This document shows positions 47,961 to 59,005 of a stretch of 64,000 nucleotides of DNA, in pieces. How positions within the stretch are numbered: the stretch's first letter is position 1; each line of letters begins with the position of its first letter. The notes beneath the pieces were generated by a model. It saw only the letters and a list, made by a program, of their open reading frames with translations. It was not told the DNA's origin and made no database searches. The stretch comes from Poecilobothrus nobilitatus (lineage: Eukaryota > Arthropoda > Insecta > Diptera > Dolichopodidae), in assembly GCA_947095535.1 (NCBI GenBank), contig OX352774.1, forward strand, positions 176,388,200-176,452,199. Direction: 5' to 3'. The position numbers and the translations under genes are program-made.

Positions 47961-48948
47961 CATACTTCTTCATTTTAGTAAAACAGATTAATAATGGTAA
48001 TTTAATGGAATTTTATATAAACTTAAATTATATATTTTAAACTTAAATATAGCTCTTATATACAATATTTTAGTTGTTTCTTTTTAATTGTCATACAAAA
48101 TACTCATTGACGATATAAAGATATAATCATAAAAAACTATTGTTTTATTCCTATTTCATTTTTAAATTGATATCTTTTCTGTTTATCTATTCAAGAAACA
48201 AAATCTTAAGCTTCCTAAATTAATGTTTTTTTTTTCTGTTCAAATAATCATCATTACAAATTCAAGAATTTTTGTTGATCCCAGACATGACATGAAAACT
48301 TAAATATTTTTATTCAATAATCGTTAATTTTCCATTTTTCATTACATTTAAAATTGATCCAAATTTTAAATGAGACAAATTAATTGTAACTACTATAGTT
48401 TTAAATTTAACATAAAATAATAAAAAAAAAGAAAAAAGGTTTAAAATCCCAAATCTTTTTCCTAATTTTTTCTAAATTTTATTGTCTATTTTATTTTAAT
48501 ATAAACATTCCATGATTACTACTACTATAAATAAGAATGTGATGTTTTTCGAAAACACTGTCAAATCCAAAATTCATTATATTGTATATATAGGACAAAA
48601 TATATAATCTTGAAATATAATTTAACTACTATACCATAAGATATCTAGAACAAAGACGAATCCATTAAGCAGTTTATCAGTGTATAAAGTTAAGACAATT
48701 AAATTGCAAAAAAATTGTGCATATTTTTGTCAAAAATTTGTTACCGCCTGTCTCACCATAATCTTTTTAATTAATTTTCTTATTCTAACCACTTTATTTG
48801 CTTTCTTTAACGGTTTATCAACATTAAAGATGGTGGGTAAATTGTGTTATATTATGAAAGCCGATCTCTCATAAAGAAATCCTGATTATTCCCCTATACA
48901 CAATCTTCATTTAGCACAAATTCAACCTAACTTGTTAATCGTCGTATC
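47961..48948. other. AT-rich sequence, no gene
   Basis: Nothing recognisable. The 64-codon frame at 48680-48874 contains a hydrophobic run but no domain I know. Confidence 0.35.
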
Positions 48949-49070
48949 GGAATGCATAAAACTGAGCTTAAATTCAAATTTCACTTTTTCAAACAAAAAA
49001 TACGAGTTCAGGTGTAGTTTTTGTTTTGAAAAGGTCAGATTTGAGTTCAAATTCAAGTTATTATTTGAGC
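48949..49070. mobile_element. second copy of the 131-bp MITE
   Basis: 'ggaatgcataaaactgagct', 'cactttttcaaacaaaaa' and 'cagatttgagttcaaattca' follow the order and spacing of the element at 42703-42833. The left inverted end is preserved; the right end has lost the GCATTC box. It makes up much of the 67-codon frame at 48932-49135. Confidence 0.8.
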
Positions 49071-50089
49071 TCAAAATAGTTCTTTCTGATTCTCACTATT
49101 TAAAACTAATCATAAAGCTTCAAACTATAGCTTAAATTTTCTTTAAAAACGTTTTATCAGAAACATAAAATTTTTCTTTTTCAGATTCAAAATTTCAGTA
49201 GGTAATATGAAAAAATGTCTAAAATGTCCTTAAACGTTCTTAAACTAAAGTGCGGCATATTATAATATATACATTTTTACATAAACTATATTTATATTGA
49301 TAATAATTTCAAAATGAAAAGAATTTTAGACAAGTTTTTTTTTACAATTATTTTAACTTGAGTCTTTAATATAAAATAAAAAGAAAAGAAGAGAAGAGAA
49401 AAAAGTAAAATAAAAATTATATTAACTTTTCCTTTAAAATTACGATACCTAAATAAATTTATAAATTACATAAACAACATACCTTTTTATTATTATTTTT
49501 TTTTTTTTTTTCCTTCTTTTGAATATCCTGGATCTCAAGAAAAAAATTAAATTTTGCCTTTCCTATAAAAAAAATTGAGAAATGGTTTTCATCAATTTAA
49601 AAATTTTTTGTTTTATTTTTCTGTTTTTTTCTCCCAAACTACTATTTTGTCATATGGCACCATTTCCGTAAAATTTCATTTGAATTCTATCCTACATTTT
49701 ATTTTTTATTATCTTATTTTGATATCCAAATTTTAACTTTCATTTTCCTTCTTTAACTCTAAGGAAACGTTTTTTTGTTTTTTACCTTACTAAGTTTCCT
49801 ATCAATATTTTTGAAATCCTTCCTTTCTCGTTTTTTGACAGCCAATAATCGAAATGATTCCATTTTGAAAAATATTAAATTGTCAAAAAAAAAAAAATGT
49901 TTTGGTAATATGTTTTAAAAAAAAAAGAAACTATATAACGATTTTTTACGTGTTTTATTTTTTTTAATTTTCGGAATAAATAACGGCAAATGCAATAAAA
50001 AGAAAAATAAATACAATACAAGTAGTTTCTGTTTATAAAAAAACACCAGCAGTTGACCCAGATAATATCAGACAATAAAACAATCGGAG
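49071..50089. other. AT-rich sequence, no gene
   Basis: AT-rich with T-runs near 49497 and A-runs near 49885. The 66-codon minus-strand frame at 49875-50075 is not recognisable. Confidence 0.35.
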
Positions 50090-50780
50090 GAAAGTGTGCA
50101 GTAACTGTATCAACTTTAGGGTTCCCACCCGCACGATCATAACATTATACTGTTTCGATAAACAAATTAAATTTCAGATATTTGACTTAATTAATTTTAT
50201 TAAGTAATATGTAAATTTCGGAGTCTTAAGACAGCTCGAATCCGCTAAGCTGAACTAGCTAAATTTTAAATAAGTAATTTTTATAAAACTTTCGAATATT
50301 TTACACAATTTTATGTCTAGCTTAATTAAGTACTAAGATATGATGGTATGAATTGCACAGTTGCATAAGAGTTAATCGAACCTGTTATAACAGGTTTTTG
50401 CGGATTTTGTTTTAACACTTACCTTCTTTTGACAATGTCTAACTTTATTAGATATTGAACTATGCTGATATAGAAAAAAAGTTATAAGGCGGTTATACTG
50501 GACTCGCCGGGCGAACTAGTTTAATTTCAACAGCAAAACTGGCATTTACATAGAAATGAGATGATAAAAAAAAATTTCAAAATCCAGTATATCTAATAGA
50601 ATATCGTAATAATCAGAATCCAATATATGCATCCTTACATTACGGACGGATGGATGCATATAACTAAATCGACTACGAATTCAATTCTGAGAAAGAATAA
50701 ATTTACTGTTGCATATGTAAATTATTTTCTTTGAAGTGTCATAAACGAACTGTTATAACTATATGTTCGTACGGACATAA
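50090..50780 (+). mobile_element. F2 dispersed element with tail
   Basis: Begins 'ggaaagtgtgcagtaactgt' and 'atcaactttagggttcccac'. It then has 'aacattatactgtttcgata' and, near 50385, 'cctgttataacaggttttt', a local palindrome. The tail 'ttacggacggatggatgcat', 'aactaaatcgactacgaatt' and 'caattctgagaaagaat' follows the core order of the family. Diverged from the other copies. Confidence 0.7.
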
Positions 50781-51566
50781 AAAACAAAATTAAAACAGTT
50801 ACTTCCTATTAAGTAATTTTCAAGTGTTTTAAAAAAAAATCCATGGTATGAGATATATATGTGAGTACCACATTAATCAAAATTTGTGTATTACAACAGA
50901 ACTTTTGAAGTAAATTGGTGTCTTTTAAGAAAAATTATAAACTTGATGAACGTTTTCCATTTTCAATTTGTTCTGTTAAAAAAGAAAAAAAAATGGAAAT
51001 TTTATTTTAATCGTTGATTCACATTAGGCATATTTGCAAAACAATTAAAAGAAGCAAAAAAAATAAAATAAAACAAAACATTTCAAAACACATATAAACA
51101 ACTGGCAAAAATAATAAAAAAGGCAACGGTATAAAAAATTATACACAAGAAACAACTTTTAATCCTGATCTAAAAATATATTTTTGGTTGTTCATTTTAT
51201 ATTTTAACGATTAAACTGAGTTAAAATTCAATGTTAATGTGTATGATAAGATTCATATTTTTAGTCATATTTTTTTTTTTTATTTATATTTTTTACCTTT
51301 CCTTTCAATGGCAAAAAATAAAAAATGGGAAGCTCACCTCCTTAAAATATTGTGCGTAGTACAGAAACAAAAAAAAAATGGCAGATTGATAACAGATATA
51401 GGATATTATACGATATAATATTTTTGTTTTTCATTTCTAATAAATTCAAATTTAAAGTGCTAACGATTTGGCTTTTTCCAGAATTTTATTTCTTCTTTAT
51501 TACCTTTTACCCTTGTACAATTTTTCTCTCATTTTCTTAAACAATTTATTTAAGTGTAAACTTTAT
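50781..51566. other. AT-rich sequence, no gene
   Basis: No repeat or coding feature recognised. The frames at 51352 and 51468 are low-complexity; the second translates the TA repeat. Confidence 0.35.
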
Positions 51567-51569
51567 TTA

Positions 51570-51601
<32 letters not shown>

Positions 51602-51602
51602 C

Positions 51603-51658
<56 letters not shown>

Positions 51659-51659
51659 T
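51567..51659 (+). repeat. (TA)n microsatellite with ATAC interruptions
   Basis: About 93 bases of alternating T and A, interrupted at intervals by 'ac' so that 'tatacatata' words recur. Likely polymorphic. Confidence 0.97.
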
Positions 51660-52455
51660 TTATTTATGAAATTGTGTGGCTTTCGCATCTTTTTATTTGT
51701 TTTTTTCTTCAAAAGAATTACTATAATCAAGTAAGTTATTATACCGTTATTTTTTATAAAGGGATAATTGGTAAAAAAAATTGATACTGAAAAACAGCAA
51801 ATAAAAAAAGAAAATTGTTATAAGTGAAGGTAGATTGAAAATTACAAAAATGAAGATGTTGTTGTGCTTATCAAAGGAAAAAAAACGGGGCAGGGACAAA
51901 ATATGAACAAGAAGAGTATAAATTGTGAACGTTTTGAACTTGAAATTAAAAAGAAAGAAGAAAAGAAAATAAATTAAATTTGTTTATTTTTATTGATCGT
52001 ATACATGTAATGAATAAAGAAGGTATTGTAATGGCATCATTGGCATCAAAATTTCGAACTTCAGATTTTTGCATATATGCATTTCGCCGTAACATGCATT
52101 TCGCATTTCGCATTTGGCACGTAAAAACTTTAATAATTAAATTTTTTTTGGAGTAGTGTCTGTCAGTCTGTTGTGTGCCTGACTGTGTTTCGGTCTGTTT
52201 ATTGGCAAATTGTTGAACTGAATTCGATAAAATTTTATATTTCAGATTTTGACCAAAATATTTCTAATTGTAAAACTTTTGGTATAAATCCATCAGTTCC
52301 AAGTGCCACTTTACTAGGGCCAATTTTCGCCAATTTTTTTCGAATATTTTGAAACAGAGAAATATTATGAAAAAAATTATTAACGGAAAGTTATTACACA
52401 AGTAAAGCATAACAATTATTTTATAGAACATTTTTTGATCCAACAAACAACATAG
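51660..52455. other. AT-rich sequence with short repeats
   Basis: At 52077-52120 'gcatttcgc' words are repeated ('gcatttcgcatttcgcattt'). At 52158-52200 there is a GTCT-rich tract ('gtgtctgtcagtctgttgtg') that may be the remains of a reversed GGAC tail. No gene. Confidence 0.4.
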
Positions 52456-52575
52456 GATATTGCAATATTATAAAACCATCAGCTAATAAATCCATTATAG
52501 GTCGAATACTTATTATTAAATTGTAGACCAATATTATTTTATTTTGTTTATATTATATATCATATATAAAATAAA
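52456..52575 (-). mobile_element. SINE body fragment lacking the tRNA head
   Basis: 'tgcaatattataaaaccatc', 'aatccattataggtcgaata' and 'attattttattttgtttata' match the 3' body of the SINEs at 58171-58993, in the same orientation. The tRNA-like head and the TTTA tail are absent, so it is truncated and older. Confidence 0.75.
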
Positions 52576-55053
52576 GATATACATATAATATAGCTATATA
52601 CTTGTTTAATATATGAGTACATATGTATATTTTTATACTGTAGCCTCTTTAAAGTTACAAATATGCAAATAACTCTATTAAACAAACAAATATTAATTTT
52701 TCCTGTGATTTACTGTAATTGGTTCTGTGCTGGACGTAGCTGTTTTTTTTTTAAATTTTGATTATGTAGAAATAAAATTGTATAAAAATTGATGTTGCAC
52801 GAAAAACTTGAACTAATCTTAAAAATAAAAATAATATATCAATAATAAAACATTAGCTTTTAAGTTAATTAGAGTTTCTAAGTCTAATAAAATGAAAATT
52901 AAAATAATGAACTTGTATGTAAAACTAAAAATCATTTTTTGTATTTTTTGATATGTCTTTAAAGATCGCATTATATTATATATTATATTATTGATTATGT
53001 TATGAAAAAGAGGAGGTGGATTCTACCGTATAGAACTGTTTAATATACCTTGATACACTATAATTTTTTAAGATAAGATAAGATTTTAGATATTTCTCAA
53101 TAAATGTTCTGTTTAACTATATATGATAGGAAGTGGATGTAAAGGACTGTATAACAATGCATATAAACATTTCAATAAAAACAAAGTATAAAATATCTCG
53201 ACTACTGGTTATATGAAGATCAAAATTCAGGAACAAAGGAATAAAATATCAAATAAAGATCAGAAGAATAAAAGAAATTTTTAATCCTGATATTAATAAA
53301 AATTACTATTACGATTTGTATATAATAAAAAAAATCTGAATTCTCAACGTTACCACAATCAACAAATTAGAGAGATTTGAGATTTGGCCTATATACGACT
53401 GTTTAATATATTTGCAATAGATCGTGTCTTAAACATATAGATAAAACGAAGGCTATGTAAATAGGTACACTTTAAAAACGTGTCCAAAGATCTCGGAATG
53501 TAAACATATATTGTGAGGCAGTAAATATTATAATATATTACAACTTATTATCGATATCGATTAGTTAGAAACGTAGTAAATCTGTCATAAGTGTCATATT
53601 AAAAGTGTATAGATACAGCATCGTAGGAATAAACATAACAAGAAAAAAAAACTTTTTTGATTTTTAATATGTATATAAAAATATTTTCCAACTACAGAAA
53701 CAAAAAAAAACAGGATCTTAAGCATTAATAGAAAACAATGTATTATAAGAAACAGACAGTCGAAAAAAAAACTAATATTAAAGTCCAGTTCGTGTTTAAC
53801 GAAAATTAAGTTAATTTAAAAGGAAAAGGATGTGAATTAAGGAGTAAAACAACAATATTTTTTTCTTTTTCATTTTATATGTATATATATGTATATACAT
53901 AATATGTTACTTACCTTATATATTAAAAATATGATTTTTTTTCTTTTATCTCGATCTTTTTTAAATTCAGTCTTTTTTTTCGGTCCAAAACTCCAAACTT
54001 AACAAAATCTGAATTATGATAAGATTAGATTTATTTTTATGAGTTGAAAACATTATGAAAAAATTATGCATTTGAAATTATTATATTAAAAATAAATGAG
54101 AAAATACTAAAATAATGTTTTTCTTAAAGTGTTTTTGATATTATAATTTTTTTGTTTCTCTTTTATTCGTAGAAAAAAAAATCTTATTAAGTTTTTATAT
54201 AAAATTTTAGATCTAAAGCAATTTCTAAGAAAATGGTGTGTATGTGAATGTGAATGTTATTTATGATTTTATGTATTATAAATAATTGAAGTAAATCTTT
54301 ATGGTAATAATAATTATCATTGGAGGTTATTTATTATTTTTTTCTTTTTATTTTAATTAAGTTCCACAATTATTAATAAATCATCTTAATATTGATGTAA
54401 AGTTCAAAAAGAAATGATTTTTTAATAATTAAATATTCAATTTTAAGAAAATAAAAGGATCAAGTATCCTAAAATTATTAGAAAAAAATTTACATTTTTC
54501 CTTTAGACTTATACTAATTAATTAGAAAACTTTTTAATAAAATAAAAAACGGAAATATTTGAAAGTCTAAAATAACAAAAAAATACTTAATCTTGCGTTA
54601 CATATACATACGTACTATATTAGGTGTTATTCATTCATTTTAACATTACATTATGTAACTGTTAAAAAGACATCTTTTATTTATTTTAATCTGTTAAAAT
54701 ATTAATTATTATAACTTTGTAATTTTATTTTAAATATTTCAATAGAATTAAAGAAATTTAGTGACTCTTTAACCTTTCAGTGAATTTTTGTACAATTTTA
54801 TTACATTGAATCATGTGAACAATGCAATTTTAGATTGCCAAATCACATAGTTCATTTAATCCGTGGTTATTCAGCATCTAGTGATTAGCTTTTATTCACT
54901 TTAGCTTCACTTTAATTTTATTATTAGCTTCGGCATTTTTTTGATTAGTGAACTATCGTAGCATTCTAAAAAATATAGAGTTAAAATTCATCTATTTCAG
55001 AATAAGTATCAAAAACTTTAACAACATCAACGATAAAGCGAAGATAGAACTTA
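52576..55053. other. AT-rich stretch, no gene
   Basis: Mostly background. A degenerate phrase 'ccgtatagaactgtttaata' near 53026 recurs as 'ctatatacgactgtttaata' near 53390, hinting at an old ~360-bp duplication. No coding feature. Confidence 0.4.
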
Positions 55054-55560
55054 GCAAGCCCCTGCTACTTCGTTCTGTAGAAAAAATTAGATTACACACT
55101 TCTAACTCGAGATTCTAAGGAGCAACATTACAAAATACTAATCCCTCCAGTTTTGATGTATGGATCAGAAAAGGAGACACTGCCAAAAGCAAGTAAGAAG
55201 CCATTTAGTATCATTGAGCGTAAACTTCTTTGTCACATTTTCGAATCCCATCAGATCAATCAAAGGAATAGGGATAGGAAGGAAAAAAAATAGCACCAAA
55301 ATCGACGTGTATAATGATGTGGACCTAGATAAAATAATTGAGCTAAGCTAATTCCACTGGCAAGGACACGTAAAGGATATAGGCACAAAATGCTCTAACA
55401 AAGAAAATCTTTGAATCTTCATTGGAGTGATCAGGTGATATCACAAAGTTTAAAATTTCCAACTGAAGGGAAACTACAGGGGAATCATAGAACATGGTGA
55501 GATGTGTTGAATTAGGATCTGCAAGGTCTGTAGCGCCAATTAAGAAAGCAAGTACATAAC
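55054..55560 (+). pseudogene. LINE reverse transcriptase C-terminal fragment, degraded
   Basis: In the frame from 55054 this reads 'SPCYFVL' then a stop, then 'LLTRDSKEQHYKILIPPVL' and 'MYGSEKETLPKA', then 'IIERKLLCHIF'. In a second frame come 'VYNDVDLDKIIELS' and 'FHWQGHV'. This is the order of the region C-terminal to the reverse-transcriptase fingers in many insect LINEs (LYKTLIRPVLMYGSE..., ...FERKVLRKIF..., ...RWAGHV...). At least two stops and one frameshift break it. Nothing upstream codes for the catalytic part, so it is 5'-truncated, as is usual for LINEs. It differs from the fragment at 21290-22435 and appears to come from a different family. Confidence 0.85.
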
Positions 55561-55941
55561 ATAAATAAGTATGTATATTACACGAGTTAAGTTATAATAA
55601 TGTAATTATGTTCTTTAATTTTTTAATATTGTTAACTTTATGAATGGGATATTTGTGCTGTACCTAATTAAAAATATCCTTGAATTTTTGATTCGCATCT
55701 GATTTTGTTTACTTTAAATTTATTTTATATGTCAACATAATATTATTAATTTTACTTTTACAAATATTGAATTTAGAAAAAAAAAGTATATTTTGTAATA
55801 AAGTAAACTTTTATTAAGAAGAAAATATGATAGGTATATTTAAATTATAAATTTTCTACAACAATTTTCATTTAAAATTTCCATATACTTTCCCTGGCCA
55901 TAATTTTACATCAGGGTGGAATTTTACATTAAGGAAATATA
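55561..55941. other. AT-rich sequence, no gene
   Basis: Nothing recognisable apart from 'cagggtgga' at about 55914, a near copy of the end of the element that follows. Confidence 0.35.
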
Positions 55942-56416
55942 CAGGGTGATTCGCATAAGAGTGCAAGAGTATATTATCAAATGCTTTCGAGATATTATTT
56001 GAACTTTTCTATATTTTTGCTTTATATTATTAGTAACCAAATAATTCTTTAGATTCACATTTTTTGCAGATGCTTTCTTAGTTTCCTTTACGAAAGCTTA
56101 TTCTTCAGTTGCTGAAAAACTTATTATATGCTGGCATAATTACTTTTTAATTTGAGCTAAAAACATACAAACATTTGATATTGTTTTAAATGTTTTTTTT
56201 AAAAGTAATAAGTTTTCTTTTAAAAGTGCCCTATTAAGATACCGTTATTATGTAAATTTTAAACTGAATGAGAAGCTATCATCATTTTGTACCCAGTATC
56301 TTTTTCTCTAACTCTTAACTTAAAGATACAAGCCAAAATTTATGAACATTTTTTCTAGGTTTAATAACAAGAATCATCTCCTAAAATATTTGTACTTTTA
56401 TGTGGACCACCCTGTG
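55942..56416. mobile_element. ~475-bp MITE with CAGGGTG ends
   Basis: The left end CAGGGTGATTCGCATAAGAG is an inverted partner of the right end (minus strand: CACAGGGTGGTCCACATAAA). TA lies just outside both ends, compatible with a TA target-site duplication. The right end has two additional bases (CA) before CAGGGTG. The interior is AT-rich and non-coding. CAGGGTG-ended short elements are common in insect genomes. The superfamily is not certain; Tc1/mariner-like is possible from the TA. Confidence 0.8.
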
Positions 56417-57299
56417 TATTTGAAGTTAATATGCAATTTAATATACAAAACGTTGTATCTGAATATTATTTTTTTAATGAATTTTTGAAAATATTCAGTT
56501 TATATAATATATAATCAGTTTTTAATCATACTGATAATAAATTAAAAACTATTTTTTAATTTATTTTAATTTTATTTGAAATTAATTATTTAAAAACTAT
56601 TTTTTTTTTATTTATTATTTATATATAATATAATGCAATATATTAAAAAAAATTTGTTCATATATAATTAAAAATACAATAATAGTAGAAAATAAATTTT
56701 CTATTCATTTTTATTGGAAAATCAAAGAAAAATTTCATTTGAAAAATTAATGCTTATTAAATTTAAATTATTTTTGGAAAAACTAATAATGAACAAAAAC
56801 TAATATATACATATAAAAAAATATAAATTTTAATTAAATTTAAAATGGAATTACAAAAAAAAAATACTTAAAAATTAATACAGTCATATTGAAAGATAAA
56901 TAATAAAAAAGAAAATTCCCAAAACTTTAATTTTCTAATTACTTTTTAATGAAGATTTATGAAATTTCTTCTGAAAATTCATTGAATATTTAATTTTTTA
57001 CATTGTAAGTATATTATATAAAATATCGAATCCATATAAATGATACAATATTAAGGAATCTATAGAAATAACTCGTCTTTTACAGCTTATTCTAGAAATC
57101 GATAATTTCAAAATTTAACATGTATTTTTAAATTGTATTTTGCATTTCTAGTCATGTTGTTCCAACTACAGTATCAAATTGGTTAACTTCCAGCTTATGT
57201 AAACGATATGGTATAATTTTTTAAAAGTAGTAACATAATATCGATATGTTTTTGACGAGGGTCTGTAGAATGCTTCAATAGTTATCTAGAGAAATTGCA
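56417..57299. other. very AT-rich sequence, no gene
   Basis: Simple AT-rich sequence without recognisable features. Confidence 0.4.
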
Positions 57300-57850
57300 A
57301 ATAACGGTTGCTCCGGATAATGTTAGGCTTTAAACAACCAAAGTCATCCCCTTTAAAACCAGACTTTTGGATAAGACAATTAATGCAAATGTATAGTTTT
57401 GTTTTAAGGATAAGGATGTAGGAAGAATTTCTGTGGAAATTTGAATTAGGAAACTTATGATTATGAAGTAAGAAAATTTGGAGGAATATTTTGTAGAAAG
57501 ATCTTAATGTTCTTAAATTCTGCTAAATCTTAGACATATGAGCTATCAACTTTAACGATCAGAAAAGATAGCATATTGTTCCATATTCGAAACCTCTCCA
57601 CGACAAACGAATTGTTATGTGCTCATGATAAACGAAATATGCTGTGTTATGCCATCTTGTAAGTTCTACAGTGTAGCAATTGGCATCTTTTGGATGCCTC
57701 GTTTCTTATTGGAAAACATTAAGTGCAGGCATTTACTATTTTATTTCTTTAGAACAGGTGTTTTGTCCCTACAAGGTATCTATAAAATGAGGTCACTGAC
57801 ACCACTGTACGGTGATGTAATGTTAGTAAGTCGAATTTTTAGCTAATTAT
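57300..57850 (+). other. slightly richer block, unidentified, possibly old transposon
   Basis: A less AT-rich stretch containing the 75-codon frame 57619-57846, whose composition (cysteine, proline, glycine) is less biased than other frames here but has no motif I know. Near 57350 a frame reads 'LKPDFWIRQLMQMY', faintly like retroelement Gag. The evidence is too weak for a call. Confidence 0.25.
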
Positions 57851-58170
57851 CATTATTGTTTTGCTCAATATATCTAGCGCTTTTTGGGAGTATTTTCCCA
57901 AAATATATGCATTATACTCCATTTTTTAGTGCATTACGTACATTATTACGTTTTATAGATTTTAAAAAGATCTGAACAAAAAAGTAGGTTGACAGTGATA
58001 GAAAAAATTCAAATATTTGACTGCATCTTTAGTTATACGAAAAATATAATTTGACTAAGTCAATTTTTACTTTAACCCAATGTTTTCTCAGAATGTTTAC
58101 AGTTTGTTGAATGCTACAAAGCTTCTCCCTGAAAGATTACATTGTTGTGGTTCACCCTTTTAAGATAATT
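57851..58170. other. AT-rich sequence, no gene
   Basis: Flank of the SINE nest; nothing recognised. Confidence 0.35.
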
Positions 58171-58460
58171 TTATTTATTTATATTAATATTACAAATGCA
58201 ATATTACAAAACCATCGGCAACTAAGGCCATTATAGGTCGAATACTATTATTTATTTATTTATATTAATATTAAAATTACATACATAAATGTAATGCAAT
58301 ATTATTGAACCATCGGCTACCAAGGCTATTATAGGTTTTTATACTATTATTAAATTATATAATAATATTATTTATTTTGTTTATTTTATATACTATATAT
58401 TTACATTATATTTGGTCGTAAGGGGGGTATGTAAAGAAAAAAACACTTACGATCTGTGCA

Positions 58461-58472
58461 GGGATCGAATCC
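58461..58472 (-). promoter_or_regulatory. Pol III B box of SINE copy 1
   Basis: GGATTCGATCCC on the minus strand, close to the tRNA B box (GGTTCGANNCC), about 31 bases downstream of the A box, as in tRNA genes. Confidence 0.85.
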
Positions 58473-58503
58473 ACACTCCTTCGGTTAATACGCCAAACGT
58501 CTA

Positions 58504-58515
58504 CCCACTGGGCTA
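58504..58515 (-). promoter_or_regulatory. Pol III A box of SINE copy 1
   Basis: TAGCCCAGTGGG on the minus strand, an exact match to the tRNA A-box consensus, at the expected distance from the element's 5' end. Confidence 0.85.
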
Positions 58516-58722
58516 TCGAAGCCCCTCGAATACTATTATTAATTTATGCATTAATATTATTTATTTTGTTCATATTATAAATTTACATTATACATGGTAG
58601 CAAATTTTTAAGTTTCAATTAATAAAACTTGCTAGCTGTGAAGGATTTTAACCCGAACTCCCTTGGTTAATAAGCTTCGTGCTTAATCATTAGGCTACCG
58701 AGACCCACCTTTAGCTGAAATA

Positions 58723-58993
58723 TTTATTTATTTATTTATATTAATATTACATACATAAATGTAATGCAATATTATTGAACCATCGGCTACCAAGGCCATT
58801 ATAGGTTTTTATACTATTATTAAATTATATACTAATATTATTTATTTGGTTTATATTATATACTATATATTTACATTATATTTGGTCGTAAGGAGGGTAT
58901 GTAAAGAAAAACACTTACGACCTGTGCAGGGATCGAATCCACACTCCTTCGGTTAATACGCCACGTGCCTACACACTAGGCTACCGAAGCCCC
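58723..58993 (-). mobile_element. tRNA-derived SINE, young copy 2
   Basis: A 271-bp element flanked by the perfect 12-bp duplication TTAGCTGAAATA (58711-58722 and 58994-59005). On the minus strand it begins GGGGCTTCGGTAGCC. The A box TAGCCTAGTGTG (58983-58972) has one mismatch to consensus, and GGATTCGATCCC is at 58940-58929. The body is nearly identical to copy 1 and ends in (TAAA)n. It landed immediately beyond the head of the older copy, in the same orientation. Confidence 0.95.
58929..58940 (-). promoter_or_regulatory. Pol III B box of SINE copy 2
   Basis: GGATTCGATCCC on the minus strand, identical to that of copy 1; its A box is at 58972-58983. Confidence 0.85.
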
Positions 58994-59005
58994 TTAGCTG
59001 AAATA

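Larger units (their letters stand above)
58253..58525 (-). mobile_element. tRNA-derived SINE, young copy 1
   Basis: A 273-bp element flanked by the perfect 15-bp duplication TCGAATACTATTATT (58238-58252 and 58526-58540). On the minus strand it opens GGGGCTTCGATAGCCC. The A box TAGCCCAGTGGG (58515-58504) fits TRGYNNAGYNGG exactly, and the B box region GGATTCGATCCC is at 58472-58461. Next comes a body with 'ggtagccgatggttcaataa', and a TAAATAAATA tail. It should be transcribed by Pol III and moved by a LINE's machinery; that is general SINE knowledge. No partner LINE is identified here. The 62-codon frame at 58412-58600 crosses the head antisense and is not a gene. Confidence 0.95.
58171..58707 (-). 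mobile_element. older tRNA-derived SINE, split by a younger one
   Basis: This is the host copy, present as 58171-58252 (tail and 3' body) and 58541-58707 (5' body and head). Read on the minus strand the head starts 'gggtctcggtagcctaatga' at 58706. The A box TAGCCTAATGAT is at 58697-58686 and a decayed B box GGTTAAAATCC at 58653-58643. The body then follows that of the younger copies. Its Pol III boxes have drifted, in keeping with greater age. The TTTA-type tail is at 58171-58190. No clear target-site duplication remains. Confidence 0.85.

Noticed and set aside
51468..51734. 88-codon frame with alternating tyrosine and isoleucine
   Set aside because: It is a translation of the (TA)n microsatellite.
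57340..57420. Retroelement Gag similarity ('LKPDFWIRQLMQMY')
   Set aside because: The match is too short and unaccompanied by any other retroelement domain.
58412..58525. A functional tRNA gene
   Set aside because: The A and B boxes are real, but the sequence is the head of a SINE: it is followed by a shared body and tail, repeated nearby, and bounded by a target-site duplication. I could not fold a full cloverleaf with an acceptor stem.
58171..58993. CRISPR array
   Set aside because: The repeats are ~270 bp, carry tRNA heads and target-site duplications, and have no regular short repeat-spacer pattern; the genome is eukaryotic in character.
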